This document shows positions 20,724 through 33,780 of a stretch of 64,000 nucleotides of DNA, piece by piece. The position numbers and the translations under genes are program-made. Positions within the stretch are counted from its first letter, which is position 1; every line of letters begins with the position of its first letter. The notes beneath the pieces are model-generated. The model searched no databases, was not told where the DNA came from, and saw only the letters and a program-made list of their open reading frames with translations. Origin of the DNA: Canna indica (Eukaryota; Streptophyta; Magnoliopsida; Zingiberales; Cannaceae); NCBI GenBank assembly GCA_034359265.1, contig CP136891.1, positions 90,025,001 through 90,089,000 on the forward strand, given 5' to 3'.

Positions 20724-23700
20724 AACCACCCCCACCAGTTGAAGCCGGCGTCCTCGTCGGAATAGAGCTCAAGTATTGCTGGATTTTGTTTTCATACTGC
20801 CATAAGACACTGTCTTTCTCCCAACTTGCTTCACTGGTTGGCAGACCCTTCCATTGGACTAAGTACTCAGTCCTCCGGTTCATCTTGCTGTAGCCCAAGA
20901 CCCGGTGCTCGAGTACCTTGTCAACCTCTTTGTCCAACTCCTTAGTGACATTGAGGGGTGCGCGTTTGACCTTGTTACGCTCACTGTTAGCTGCATCTTC
21001 ATGGAAAGGCTTCAAGTAGCTAACATGGAATGTAGGATGAATCTTCATCCGCTCGGGTAGTGCCAAACGGTAGGCGACAGCTCCTACTCGTTTCACTACC
21101 TCGAATGGACCATCATAGCGTTGGATCAGTCCCTTGTGCCATCGCTTACTGGTTACCTTCTTCCAAATCTGTGGAGTAAGTTTCAGCATCACTTTGTCTC
21201 CAACTTGGAATTCAAGCGGCCTCCTTCCTTGGTCAGCATACTTCTTCATACGCCGAACCGCTTTAGCAAGACTGTCCCTTGCTTCTTCAATCATCTCCTG
21301 CTTGCTTATGGCATATCTATAGGCAGCAGGACATGGGCCTTCATTTTTCTGCAGAGCTACCTCACTGGGAGTGAGCGGCTGATAGCCTAAGGCCAATTCA
21401 AAGGGGCTGTAGCTGGTTGCTGAGGACCGGTGCAGATTGTAGCAAAACTGCGCCGAGTCTAAGAGTTCCAGCCAATTTCTTTGACTTGCTGTGCAGTAAT
21501 GTCGCAAGTACTCTTCAAGCAATTGATTGATTCTTTCTGTCTGCCCATCAGTTTGGGGATGATTGGCAGTGGAAAACTTGAGTTCGGTACCCAGCAGCTT
21601 GAAAAGATGCACCCAGAAGCGACCAGTGAAACGACCATCTCTGTCGCTCACAATATCGGTGGGTAAGCCGAACAACTTCACTACATGCTTGAAGAAATCT
21701 TCCGCAGCTCGCTCTGCAGTGCCAGCTTTTGCAAAGGGGCTGAAGATGGCGTATTTAGAAAACCTGTCCACCACCACCATCACAGCATCGAATCCCTTCA
21801 CTTCTGGAAATCCGGTGATGAAGTCCATGGACAGGGACATCCATGGCTTCGTGGGGGTCGGCAGGGGTTGCAGCAGCCCCGCCTGGGCGCGCCGTTCGAC
21901 CTTGTCCATTTGACAAGTCAGGCAGGTCCGAACGTAGAGCTCAACGTCCACCTCCATTTTTGGCCAGTAATAGGTGCGCGCCATCAACGCCATAGTGCGT
22001 TCAACTCCCGGATGACCAGCCCACTGCGCATCATGGCACTCGCGCAGCAGTCGGGTTCGCAGCCCTCCTCCATTGGGCACATAAACCCGGATCCCTCTTG
22101 CATATAACAGTTCATCTTGCAGAAAGTATCTGCGAACTTCACCGTCCCGAACTTGCTGCACCAGCTTCTGGTAAGTTGGGTCGAGTGCAGCCTGGGTCTT
22201 CAAGTCCTCCATGAAATCAGACTCGAAGCTTGTCACAGCCGCCACCAAGTCGACTGCCTTCCGACTAAGAGCATCAGCGACCTGGTTGTGTCGCCCAGGC
22301 CTATGCTCCCAGTGGAAGTCATATTCTGCCAAGTATTCTTGCCACCGAGCCTGCCTTGGAGTCAGCTTCTTCTGGGTTTGAAAGAAAGTGTTTGCCACAT
22401 TATCTGTTTTCACCAAGAAGGTAGTGCCCAGGAGATAGACTCTCCACATTCGAAGGCAGTGCAGCACCGCCAACATCTCTCGCTCATGCGCTGAATAGCG
22501 CTGTTCTGCAGGCTTGAGTTTCCAACTCTCGAATGCAACTGGGTGCCCGTCTTGAACAAGCACTCCACCGACAGCTCTGTCGGATGCATCGGTGTGCACC
22601 TCGAAGGTCTTGTTGAAGTCTGGGAGCTTCAACACAGGTTCTGAAGTTATCTGTGTCTTCAACCTTTCAAAGGCCTCTTGGCAAGCAGGATTCCATTCCC
22701 ATGAATGATCCTTCCGCAACAAATCAGTGAGAGGGGCTACTCCCTGCGAGTACCCTTTGATGAACTTTCGGTAATAATTGGACAAGCCCAGGAAGCTTCT
22801 GAGCTCTCCGACATTGCTTGGAACAGGCCAATCTCTGATGGCTTCCACTTTTCTTGGATCCATTCTAACCTTCCCGTATCCCACCACGTGACCAAGGAAC
22901 TTGATCTCCGGAGTACAAAACACACACTTGTCCCTCTTTACATAGAGTTGATGCTCCCTTAGACGTCTAAACACTGCGTCTAGGTGCATCAAATGTTCAT
23001 CCAAAGACCGACTATAGACTACAATGTCATCTAAGTACACCACAACATAACAATCCAGCATATCATAGAAGACATTGTTCATAAGATTACAAAAAGTAGC
23101 CGGGGCATTTGTAAGTCCAAACGGCATCACAAGAAACTCAAATGCACCATATCTAGTCACCATAGTGGTCTTTTGCTCGTCACCAGCGGCTATGCGCACC
23201 TGCCAATATCCAGATCGCAGGTCGAGCTTTGTAAAGAAGACTGCTCCGCTCAGCCTGTCGAACAGGTCTGCTATCAACGGGATAGGGTACTTGTTCTTCA
23301 CAGTGACCTTGTTCAGCCCTCGATAGTCCACGCACAAACGCAGTGAACCATCCTGCTTCTGCTGGAATAGAACTGGGGCTCCGAAAGGGGCCTTTGAGGG
23401 CTGGATCTTTCCAGATTCAAGCAAGTCATGGAGCTGGCTGCGCAACTCCATCAGTTCTTTGGGCGACATCCGGTAAGGGGCTTTGGCAGGGGGCACCGTT
23501 CCCGGATAAAGCTCTATTTTGTGGTCCACTGCCCTGTGCGGGGGCAGTCCCGGCGGCAACGCGTCGGGCATGACATCTACATATTCGCCCAGCAATTTTT
23601 GCACCGAGTCAGGAACTTGAGCAGCAGGTTCATCTCCTTGTTCCAGCTCGTAGATGGCTGCCAAGAAAGTAGGATGGCCCTTCTTCCATCCTTTGGCCAA

Positions 23701-25155
23701 TTGCATGGCCGTCAGCTTCTCGTCATGGCTTCCTTTCAAAGACCTGCCACGAAATCCTTTTATAAAACAAGGATTGTTAGCATCAGATACAAAAATCCCA
23801 GCCAAATGGGGTACAACAATTGCACTGTTCTTTACAAAGAAGTTATTGCCAAGGATCATATCAAAATCATCTAAAGGTATGATCATGATATCTAGCAGCC
23901 CAGTCCATCCTCCAATCTGGACTTCAGCGTTCTTGGACACTCCAAGAATGGGTCTGCTTTCCGAGTTCACCGCCTTGATCAAGGTGGTGAGAGGTTGCAT
24001 CTTCAAGTTGACAGATTGCACCATTCGATCGGACAGGAACGTATGTGTGGCGCCAGTGTCCACCATTGCAGTGATGTCCTTCTGGTTCAGGGACACCTTC
24101 ACATAAGTGAGGCCTCCATCTGCCTCATGCTTCGGTTTGGAACTGAGGGCGCCAAGGAGTTGAAGAGGAGCCACCTGTGGACTTCCTTCAGGTTCCGAGT
24201 CCTCCGATCGATTCACCAAGGCCGTCAGCCGTTCACGCTTGGGGCAGTCCCTTGCGCGATGAGGACCAGTGCAGATAAAGCACCCCGAGTTAGACTTCGG
24301 GTCCTTCTTGCTAGTCTCCGCCTCTTTGGCCCTTCGATTCCCTGGTTTAGGGAGCTTTCTACCGCCCTTGCCCGACTGCTTGTTGGGCGGTGGAAACTTG
24401 GCTTTGGCCTGCATCCTTGGACGAGCAGGACCATGATCACCCCAGCCGGTGTTCAGCTCCACCAGTGCGTCCGCACGGGCCATCGCCGACTGAAGGTCCT
24501 TCACACCTTGGCGACGCAATTCAAGTTGCGCCCAAGGCTGCAGTCCTCTCATAAAATTGAAAAGCTGATCTGCATCCGACATTTCAGTAATATCAAGTAA
24601 AAGAGAACTGAAATGTTTTACATACTCTCGAATAGAACCAGTATGGCGAAGCCGGCACAGTGCCTCCCGAGCCATCCAGGAGGTGTTGCATGGAAGGAAT
24701 TGTTCCCGCAACTCCTTCTTCAAATCGTCCCAGCTTTCAATTGTTGAACGACCACCGGTTACAGCTTCGCGTTCCCGAGTTCTCCACCACAGCTTGGCAT
24801 CACCGGCCAAGTGCATGGTGACAAAGGCGACTTGATCGCACTTGGGGACATGGGCAGTAGCAAAGTATTGTTCAACGTCCCACAGGAAGTTCTCCAGCTC
24901 TTTAGAACTTCGGGTGCCGTTGAAGGGTTGTGGTTCCGGCACCTTCAATCTGGACTTGGAGGCTTCAGCGCGTTCAGCGCGCTCGGTACTGGTAACAGCT
25001 TGCTGGACCACCGCAAGTTGCATGCGCAGATTCGCCACATCTGCCACGATCAGGTTGAGCATTTCGAACACAGTACCATCCGAGTCCTCCGGGGCATTGC
25101 CGAGCAATGCCTCGACAGCAGAGACGCGTTCCCTCAGAGCGTCCATCCGCAGCAT
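20710..25155 (-). CDS. gag-pol: Gag-Pol polyprotein of a chromodomain Ty3/Gypsy element (1,481 aa), open
   Basis: This single ORF encodes the capsid-like protein and all enzymes for reverse transcription and integration. Gag lies at about 78-215, with a zinc knuckle CX2CX3HX4C at 292-304 ([13 protein letters not shown]). Aspartic protease DTGA is at 366-369. Reverse transcriptase spans about 570-735, with YLDD at 707-710. RNase H has catalytic D at 856, then E in HEREML, D in KTDN at 918, and D in ADALSR at 961. Integrase has an HHCC finger (H1041, H1048, C1078, C1081) and a D1111, D1171, E1207 triad with 35 residues between the last two. A GPF module lies near 1349 and a chromodomain near 1418-1465 ([19 protein letters not shown]). 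No frameshift separates gag and pol. The ATG was chosen because all copies share it. The stop codon lies 14 bp inside the 3' LTR. Every catalytic residue I can check is present, so the copy may be functional. Confidence 0.97.
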
Positions 25156-25336
25156 CCACGTTCAGGGGCTACTTCTGCAGAATTCACTTCTGGACAGAAC
25201 CGAACAGGAGCAAAACAAGAACTTGTGCCCACCGCAAGTTCAAGAGCAGCTGGCCTCCGTCTTGTGACAGAATTCAACCGTCGAGTAGAGTCGATTGCCA
25301 CCACCGTTGGTACGAACCTGGGGCTCTGATACCACT

Positions 25337-26516
25337 TGTCACAGGGCTCAATTTGAGGATATGTTTTTCCGACTCAAATTGCCACCGTGCGGCGTTGAGA
25401 ACCATGCACAATTCTCAACCAGCCTTTTCTCAATTACAAACAGAGGTTCGAGCAGCAAGATAACAAGAAAGCAAAGTTGAAGGGAAACCGTTTACTTGTA
25501 TTATAAAGTACTTACAAGTACGGGCAAAAACCCTTCAAAATGTCTCCAACAAAGATGACTCGCCCACCAGCCCGGGGCTTGTGCTTCCTGCCAAAGACTC
25601 TCAATCTCGCTCACAAGGATGTACAAGAGGATGAGGTTACAACACACACACACTTGCACTCTCAAGACCAGCCAACCCTTTCACATACAACCCATAGCCC
25701 TTTTATAGGGTGAATCTCGAGTAGACCAAGCAATCTCAGCCCTTGGATGAAGGAACATCATGCTGGGGCAGTTAGAACTGCTAAGTTACTGCTGGGTCGG
25801 TTAGAACTGCTTGAGTTACTGCCGAGTAACTGCCGCAACTGCTGTTGGGTCCGGACTTGAGCTTGATCAGGGCTTGGGCTCGGCCAAGCCACCTGGTCGC
25901 TCACTGCAGCAAGCAGTTGAGCTGGGCGCTTGCAGCCCATGCAGCGCCCGCACTTGCCGAGTGCAGCGCTCGCACATGCCGAGTGCAGCGCTCGCCCAGC
26001 GCGGTGCGCACACCCGCGCTCTCCGCAATGTCCATCATGAGCAGCCATGCATCTGCTCCCGCCCGTGCCTTGGCGCGCACGGGAAAATCTCTCGCCACGG
26101 CTGGTGTTGCGCGCGCCCGCGCCCCGCCATGGTCCATGTTGCGCACTGCCCCGCGCCATTGCGCACGCGGGACTCCGCTGCTCCGCAACATCTAGAATTG
26201 CCCCGCCCGTGGCGGGACTTTTTCTCACCACGCCCCGTCCCGGGCGGGCCAAGCCTTGCTCCGCACTTGGCGATGCCGAATCTGTCCTGCCTATGCCTTT
26301 GCGCACATAGACAGCTGTCCGCCGAGTCTTGCCCACGCCCGTGCGCACGCTGTTTGCCCATGCGCCGTGAGCAGTGCCCAAGTCAATGTGCACTTGAGCA
26401 ACTTATGATCTGCAAAGCCACAAAACTTAATACAATACCTCTGAAATGGAACGCCCATGGCCTGTCCTTGCCCGAGGTGCGACACTTAGGCCATCCATGA
26501 GCTTAGGGGTCTAACA
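25337..26516 (-). repeat. LTR H, complete, shared by two elements
   Basis: It is 1,180 bp with intact TG...CA ends. A primer-binding site adjoins its left side and a polypurine tract its right side. It is 5' LTR of the element to the left and 3' LTR of the element to the right. Confidence 0.92.
25701..25707 (-). promoter_or_regulatory. TATA box of LTR H
   Basis: TATAAAA on the minus strand, in the context conserved across LTRs. It would drive the intact element at 20710-25155. Confidence 0.75.
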
Positions 26517-29500
26517 AACCACCCCCACCAGTTGAAGCCGGCGTCCTCGTCGGAATAGAGCTCAAGTATTGCTGGATTTTGTCTTCATACTGCCATAAGA
26601 CACTGTCTTTCTCCCAACTTGCTTCACTGGTTGGCAGACCCTTCCATTGGACTAAGTACTCAGTCCTCCGGTTCATCTTGCTGTAGCCCAAGACCCGGTG
26701 CTCGAGTACCTTGTCAACCTCTTTGTCCAACTCCTTAGTGACATTGAGGGGTGCGCGTTTGACCTTGTTACGCTCACTGTTAGCTGCATCTTCATGGAAA
26801 GGCTTCAAGTAGCTAACATGGAATGTAGGATGAATCTTCATCCGCTCGGGTAGTGCCAAACGGTAGGCGACAGCTCCTACTCATTTCACTACCTCGAATG
26901 GACCATCATAGCGTTGGATCAGTCCCTTGTGCCATCGCTTACTGGTTACCTTCTTCCAAATCTGTGGAGTAAGTTTCAGCATCACTTTGTCTCCAACTTG
27001 GAATTCAAGCGGCCTCCTTCCTTGGTCAGCATACTTCTTCATACGCCGAACCGCTTTAGCAAGACTGTCCCTTGCTTCTTCAATCATCTCCTGCTTGCTT
27101 ATGGCATATCTATAGGCAGCAGGACATGGGCCTTCATTTTTCTGCAGAGCTACCTCACTGGGAGTGAGCGGCTGATAGCCTAAGGCCAATTCAAAGGGGC
27201 TGTAGCTGGTTGCTGAGGACCGGTGCAGATTGTAGCAAAACTGCGCCGAGTCTAAGAGTTCCAGCCAATTTCTTTGACTTGCTGTGCAGTAATGTCGCAA
27301 GTACTCTTCAAGCAATTGATTGATTCTTTCCGTCTGCCCATCAGTTTGGGGATGATTGGCAGTGGAAAACTTGAGTTCGGTACCCAGCAGCTTGAAAAGA
27401 TGCACCCAGAAGCGACCAGTGAAACGACCATCTCTGTCGCTCACAATATCGGTGGGTAAGCCGAAAAACTTCACTACATGCTTGAAGAAATCTTCCGCAG
27501 CTCGCTCTGCAGTGCCAGCTTTTGCAAAGGGGCTGAAGATGGCGTATTTGGAGAACCTGTGCACCACCACCATCACAGCATCGAATCCCTTCACTTCTGG
27601 AAATCCGGTGATGAAGTCCATGGACAGGGACATCCATGGCTTCGTGGGGGTCGGCAGGGGTTGCAGCAGCCCCGCCTGGGCGCGCCGTTCGACCTTGTCC
27701 ATTTGACAAGTCAGGCAGGTCCGAACGTAGAGCTCAACGTCCGCCTCCATCTTTGGCCAGTAATAGGTGCGCGCCATCAACGCCATAGTGCGTTCAACTC
27801 CCGGATGACCAGCCCACTGCGCATCATGGCACTCGCGCAGCAGTCGGGTTCGCAGCCCTCCTCCGTTGGGCACATAAACCCGGATTCCTCTTGCATATAA
27901 TAGTTCATCTTGCAGAAAGTATCTGCGAACTTCACCGTCCCGAACTTGCTGCACCAGCTTCTGGTAAGTTGGGTCGAGTGCAGCCTGGGTCTTCAAGTCC
28001 TCCATGAAATCAGACTCGAAGCTTGTCACAGCCGCCACCAAGTCGACTGCCTTCCGACTAAGAGCATCAGCGACCTCGTTGTGTCGCCCAGGCCTATGCT
28101 CCCAGTGGAAGTCATATTCTGCCAAGTATTCTTGCCACCGAGCCTGCCTTGGAGTCAGCTTCTTCTGGGTTTGAAAGAAAGTGTTTGCCACATTATCTGT
28201 TTTCACCAAGAAGGTAGTGCCCAGGAGATAGACTCTCCACATTCGAAGGCAGTGCAGCACCGCCAACATCTCTCGCTCATGCGCTGAATAGCGCTGTTCT
28301 GCAGGCTTGAGTTTCCAACTCTCGAATGCAACTGGGTGCCCGTCTTGAACAAGCACTCCACCGACAGCTCTGTCGGATGCATCGGTGTGCACCTCGAAGG
28401 TCTTGTTGAAGTCTGGGAGCTTCAACACAGGTTCTGAAGTTATCTGTGTCTTCAACCTTTCAAAGGCCTCTTGGCAAGCAGGATTCCATTCCCATGAATG
28501 ATCCTTCCGCAACAAATCAGTGAGAGGGGCTACTCCCTGCGAGTACCCTTTGATGAACTTTCGGTAATAATTGGACAAGCCCAGGAAGCTTCTGAGCTCT
28601 CCGACATTGCTTGGAACAGGCCAATCTCTGATGGCTTCCACTTTTCTTGGATCCATTCTAACCTTCCCGTATCCCACCACGTGACCAAGGAACTTGATCT
28701 CCGGAGTACAAAACACACACTTGTCCCTCTTTACATAGAGTTGATGCTCCCTTAGACGTCTAAACACTGCGTCTAGGTGCATCAAATGTTCATCCAAAGA
28801 CCGACTATAGACTACAATGTCATCTAAGTACACCACAACATAACAATCCAGCATATCATAGAAGACATTGTTCATAAGATTACAAAAAGTAGCCGGGGCA
28901 TTTGTAAGTCCAAACGGCATCACAAGAAACTCAAATGCACCATATCTAGTCACCATAGTGGTCTTTTGCTCGTCACCAGCGGCTATGCGCACCTGCCAAT
29001 ATCCAGATCGCAGGTCGAGCTTTGTAAAGAAGACTGCTCCGCTCAGCCTGTCGAACAGGTCTGCTATCAACGGGATAGGGTACTTGTTCTTCACAGTGAC
29101 CTTGTTCAGCCCTCGATAGTCCACGCACAAACGCAGTGAACCATCCTGCTTCTGCTGGAATAGAACTGGGGCTCCGAAAGGGGCCTTTGAGGGCTGGATC
29201 TTTCCAGATTCAAGCAAGTCATGGAGCTGGCTGCGCAACTCCATCAGTTCTTTGGGCGACATCCGGTAAGGGGCTTTGGCAGGGGGCACCGTTCCCGGAT
29301 AAAGCTCTATTTTGTGGTCCACTGCCCTGTGCGGGGGCAGTCCCGGCGGCAACGCGTCGGGCATGACATCTACATATTCGCCCAGCAATTTTTGCACCGA
29401 GTCAGGAACTTGAGCAGCAGGTTCATCTCCTTGTTCCAGCTCGTAGATGGCTGCCAAGAAAGTAGGATGGCCCTTCTTCCATCCTTTGGCCAATTGCATG

Positions 29501-30948
29501 GCCGTCAGCTTCTCGTCATGGCTTCCTTTCAAAGACCTGCCATGAAATCCTTTTATAAAACAAGGATTGTTAGCATCAGATACAAAAATCCCAGCCAAAT
29601 GGGGTACAACAATTGCACTGTTCTTTACAAAGAAGTTATTGCCAAGGATCATATCAAAATCATCTAAAGGTATGATCATGATATCTAGCAGCCCAGTCCA
29701 TCCTCCAATCTGGACTTCAGCGTTCTTGGACACTCCAAGAATGGGTCTGCTTTCCGAGTTCACCGCCTTGATCAAGGTGGTGAGAGGTTGCATCTTCAAG
29801 TTGACAGATTGCACCATTCGATCGGACAGGAACGTATGTGTGGCGCCAGTGTCCACCATTGCAGTGATGTCCTTCTGGTTCAGGGACACCTTCACATAAG
29901 TGAGGCCTCCATCTGCCTCATGCTTCGGTTTGGAACTGAGGGCGCCAAGGAGTTGAAGAGGAGCCACCTGTGGACTTCCTTCAGGTTCCGAGTCCTCCGA
30001 TCGATTCACCAAGGCCGTCAGCCGTTCACGCTTGGGGCAGTCCCTTGCGCGATGAGGACCAGTGCAGATAAAGCACCCCGAGTTAGACTTCGGGTCCTTC
30101 TTGCTAGTCTCCGCCTCTTTGGCCCTTCGATTCCCTGGTTTAGGGAGCTTTCTACCGCCCTTGCCCGACTGCATGTTGGGCGGTGGAAACTTGGCTTTGG
30201 CCTGCATCCTTGGACGAGCAGGACCATGATCACCCCAGCCGGTGTTCAGCTCCACCAGTGCGTCCGCACGGGCCATCGCCGACTGAAGGTCCATCACACC
30301 TTGGCGACGCAATTCAAGTTGCGCCCAAGGCTGCAGTCCTCTCATAAAATTGAAAAGCTGATCTGCATCCGACATTTCAGTAATATCAAGTAAAAGAGAA
30401 CTGAAATGTTTTACATACTCTCGAATAGAACCAGTATGGCGAAGCCGGCACAGTGCCTCCCGAGCCATCCAGGAGGTGTTGCATGGAAGGAATTGTTCTC
30501 GCAACTCCTTCTTCAAATCGTCCCAGCTTTCAATTGTTGAACGACCACCGGTTACAGCTTCGCGTTCTCGAGTTCTCCACCACAGCTTGGCATCACCGGC
30601 CAAGTGCATGGTGACAAAGGCGACTTGATCGCACTTGGGGACATGGGCAGTAGCAAAGTATTGTTCAACGTCCCACAGGAAGTTCTCCAGCTCTTTAGAA
30701 CTTCGGGTGCCGTTGAAGGGTTGTGGTTCCGGCACCTTCAATCTGGACTTGGAGGCTTCAGCGCGTTCAGCGCGCTCAGTACTGGTAACAGCTTGCTGGA
30801 CCACCGCAAGTTGCATGCGCAGATTCGCCACATCTGCCACGATCAGGTTGAGCATTTCGAAAACAGTACCATCCGAGTCCTCCGGGGCATTGCCGAGCAA
30901 TGCCTCGACAGCAGAGACGCGTTCCCTCAGAGCGTCCATCCGCAGCAT
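26503..30948 (-). pseudogene. gag-pol: gag-pol of an autonomous chromovirus, one nonsense mutation near the 3' end
   Basis: The frame is open from the ATG (30946-30948) through Gag, protease, reverse transcriptase, RNase H, integrase and the GPF segment. It is broken by TGA at 26881-26883, where other copies have CGA (in [12 protein letters not shown]). The break removes the last 125 residues, including the chromodomain. CGA to TGA is the typical result of deamination at a methylated CpG. Integrase also carries MVVVHRFSK instead of MVVVDRFSK. The truncated product would keep all catalytic domains but lose the part thought to guide integration to chromatin. A primer-binding site lies at 31116-31127. 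Confidence 0.94.
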
Positions 30949-31129
30949 CCACGTTCAGGGGCTACTTCTGCAGAATTCACTTCTGGACAGAACCGAACAG
31001 GAGCAAAACAAGAACTTGTGCCCACCGCAAGTTCAAGAGCAGCTGGCCTCCGTCTTGTGACAGAATTCAACCGTCGAGTAGAGTCGATTGCCACCACCGT
31101 TGGTACGAACCTGGGGCTCTGATACCACT

Positions 31130-31440
31130 TGTCACAGGGCTCAATTTGAGGATATGTTTTTCCGACTCAAATTGCCACCGCGCGGCGTTGAGAACCATGC
31201 ACAATTCTCAACCAGCCTTTTCTCAATTACAAACAGAGGTTCGAGCAGCAAGATAACAATAAAGCAAAGCTGAAGGGAAACCGTTTACTTGTATTATAAA
31301 GTACTTACAAGTACGAGCAAAAACCCTTCAAAATGTCTCCAACAAAGATGACTCGCCCACCAGCCCGGGGCTTGTGCTTCCTGCCAAAGACTCTCAATCT
31401 CGCTCACAAGGATGTACAAGAGGATGAGGTTACAACACAC
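31130..31440 (-). repeat. LTR I, U5/R part only
   Basis: It starts with the intact terminus TGTCACAGGG next to a primer-binding site. After about 310 bp it is cut in the run ACACACACTTG, which is shared by the LTR and pol, and continues as pol. The U3 and TATA box are lost, so the adjacent gag-pol (26503-30948) has no complete 5' promoter. Confidence 0.88.
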
Positions 31441-32578
31441 ACTTGTCCCTCTTTACATAGAGTTGATGCTCCCTTAGACGTCTAAACACTGCGTCTAGGT
31501 GCATCAAATGTTCATCCAAAGACCGACTATAGACTACAATGTCATCTAAGTACACCACAACATAACAATCCAGCATATCATAGAAGACATTGTTCATAAG
31601 ATTACAAAAAGTAGCCGGGGCATTTGTAAGTCCAAACGGCATCACAAGAAACTCAAATGCACCATATCTAGTCACCATAGTGGTCTTTTGCTCGTCACCA
31701 GCGGCTATGCGCACCTGCCAATATCCAGATCGCAGGTCGAGCTTTGTAAAGAAGACTGCTCCGCTCAGCCTGTCGAACAGGTCTGCTATCAACGGGATAG
31801 GGTACTTGTTCTTCACAGTGACCTTGTTCAGCCCTCGATAGTCCACGCACAAACGCAGTGAACCATCCTGCTTCTGCTGGAATAGAACTGGGGCTCCGAA
31901 AGGGGCCTTTGAGGGCTGGATCTTTCCAGATTCAAGCAAGTCATGGAGCTGGCTGCGCAACTCCATCAGTTCTTTGGGCGACATCCGGTAAGGGGCTTTG
32001 GCAGGGGGCACCGTTCCCGGATAAAGCTCTATTTTGTGGTCCACTGCCCTGTGCGGGGGCAGTCCCGGCGGCAACGCGTCGGGCATGACATCTACATATT
32101 CACCCAGCAATTTTTGCACCGAGTCAGGAACTTGAGCAGCAGGTTCATCTCCTTGTTCCAGCTCGTAGATGGCTGCCAAGAAAGTAGGATGGCCCTTCTT
32201 CCATCCTTTGGCCAATTGCATGGCCGTCAGCTTCTCGTCATGGCTTCCTTTCAAAGACCTGCCATGAAATCCTTTTATAAAACAAGGATTGTTAGCATCA
32301 GATACAAAAATCCCAGCCAAATGGGGTACAACAATTGCACTGTTCTTTACAAAGAAGTTATTGCCAAGGATCATATCAAAATCATCTAAAGGTATGATCA
32401 TGATATCTAGCAGCCCAGTCCATCCTCCAATCTGGACTTCAGCGTTCTTGGACACTCCAAGAATGGGTCTGCTTTCCGAGTTCACCGCCTTGATCAAGGT
32501 GGTGAGAGGTTGCATCTTCAAGTTGACAGATTGCACCATTCGATCGGACAGGAACGTATGTGTGGCGCCAGTGTCCAC
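31441..32578 (-). pseudogene. pol: Protease to reverse-transcriptase fragment
   Basis: On the minus strand it runs from the protease active site ([12 protein letters not shown]) through reverse transcriptase including YLDD to KRDKCV. It has no Gag, RNase H or integrase. Both ends are deletion junctions with LTRs: the 5' side joins LTR J through CCAC/ACTT overlap and the 3' side joins LTR I through ACACACACTTG. The frame is fused upstream to antisense LTR J. It is an internal-deletion remnant. Confidence 0.9.
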
Positions 32579-32581
32579 ACT

Positions 32582-33780
32582 TGTCACAGGGTTGATTATG
32601 AGGATGTAATTTTCCAACTCAAAACCAGCCTGTGCGGCGTTGAGCAGTGTGGAACACTGTCAACCAGCCTACTTGCAACTTTGTTCGAGGTTCAAGCAAC
32701 ACAAGAGAAGGCACAACATAATGAAGGGAAACCTTTAACTTGTATTTACAAAAGTACTTACAAGAATGGACTAAAACCCTTCAAGATCCCAAGCAAATGA
32801 CTCGCCTACAGCCCGGCTTGTACACTCTGCTCAAGACTCTCTCGCTCCCCACAAGAGATTACAAATTGTGCTCAACTCACACACACTTGCACTCTCAAGA
32901 CCATAAGCCAACACAGCCAGCCAACACAACCAGCCAACACAGCCAGCCAACACAGCCAACCCTTGCACATACAACTCACAGCCCTTTTATAGGGTGAATC
33001 TCGAGTAGACCAATCAATCTCAGCCTTTGGATGAAGGAACATCATGCTGGGTCAGTTAGAACTGCTAAGTTACTGCTGGGTCAGTTAGAACTGCTTGAGT
33101 TACTGCCGAGTAACTGCCGCAACTGCTGTTGGGTCCAAGAACTTGAGTTTGATCAGGTCTTGGGCTCAGCCAAGCCACCTGGTCGCTCACTGCAGCAAGC
33201 AGTTGAGCTGGGCGCTTGCAGCCCATGCAGCGCCCGCACTTGCCGAGTGCAGCGCTCGCCCAGCGCGGTGCGCACACCCGCGCTCTCCGCAATGTCCGTC
33301 ATGAGCAGCCATGCATCTGCTCCCGCCCGTGCCTTGGCGCGCACGGGAAAATCTCTCGCCACGGCTGGTGTTGCGCGCGCCCGCGCCCCGCCATGGTCCA
33401 TGTTGCGCACTGCCCCGCGCCATTGCGCACGCGGGACTCCGCTGCTCCGCAACATCTAGAATTGCCCCGCCCGTGGCGGGACTTTTTCTCGCCACGCCCC
33501 GTCCCGGGCGGGCCAAGCCTTGCTCCGCACTTGGCGATGCCGAATCTGTCCTGCCTATGCCTTTGCGCACATAGACAGCTGTCCGCCGAGTCTTGCCCAC
33601 GCCCGTGCGCACGCTGTTTGCCCATGCGCCGTGAGCAGTGCCCAAGTCAATGTGCACTTGAGCAACTTATGATCTGCAAAGCCACAAAACTTAATACAAT
33701 ACCTCTGAAATGGAATGCCCATGGCCTGTCCATGCCCGAGGTGCGACACTTAGGCCATCCATGAGCTTAGGGGTCTAACA
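32582..33780 (-). repeat. LTR J, complete, mosaic of two LTR subtypes
   Basis: It is 1,199 bp with TG...CA ends. The U5 side (TGTCACAGGGTTGATTATGA) and R region match the subtype of LTR M, including a 13-bp repeat run (32905-32961). The U3 side is like LTRs E and H (GAGCTTAGGGGTCTAACA). It separates an autonomous-element remnant from a non-autonomous internal region. Confidence 0.88.

Larger units (their letters stand above)
19555..26516 (-). mobile_element. Nearly complete autonomous chromovirus element (about 7 kb)
   Basis: On the minus strand the order is LTR H, primer-binding site (25323-25334), a leader of about 170 bp, the uninterrupted gag-pol (25155-20710), a polypurine tract and LTR G. 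The outermost 11 bp of LTR G are lost at the LTR-LTR junction. LTR H is at the same time the 3' LTR of the next element, so no target duplication can be identified. Near-identical LTRs and an open reading frame point to recent amplification. Confidence 0.9.

Noticed and set aside
32579..32617. Possible new N-terminus of the protease-RT fragment, starting in LTR J
   Set aside because: The extra residues are antisense LTR fused by the deletion; no sign of a selected protein.
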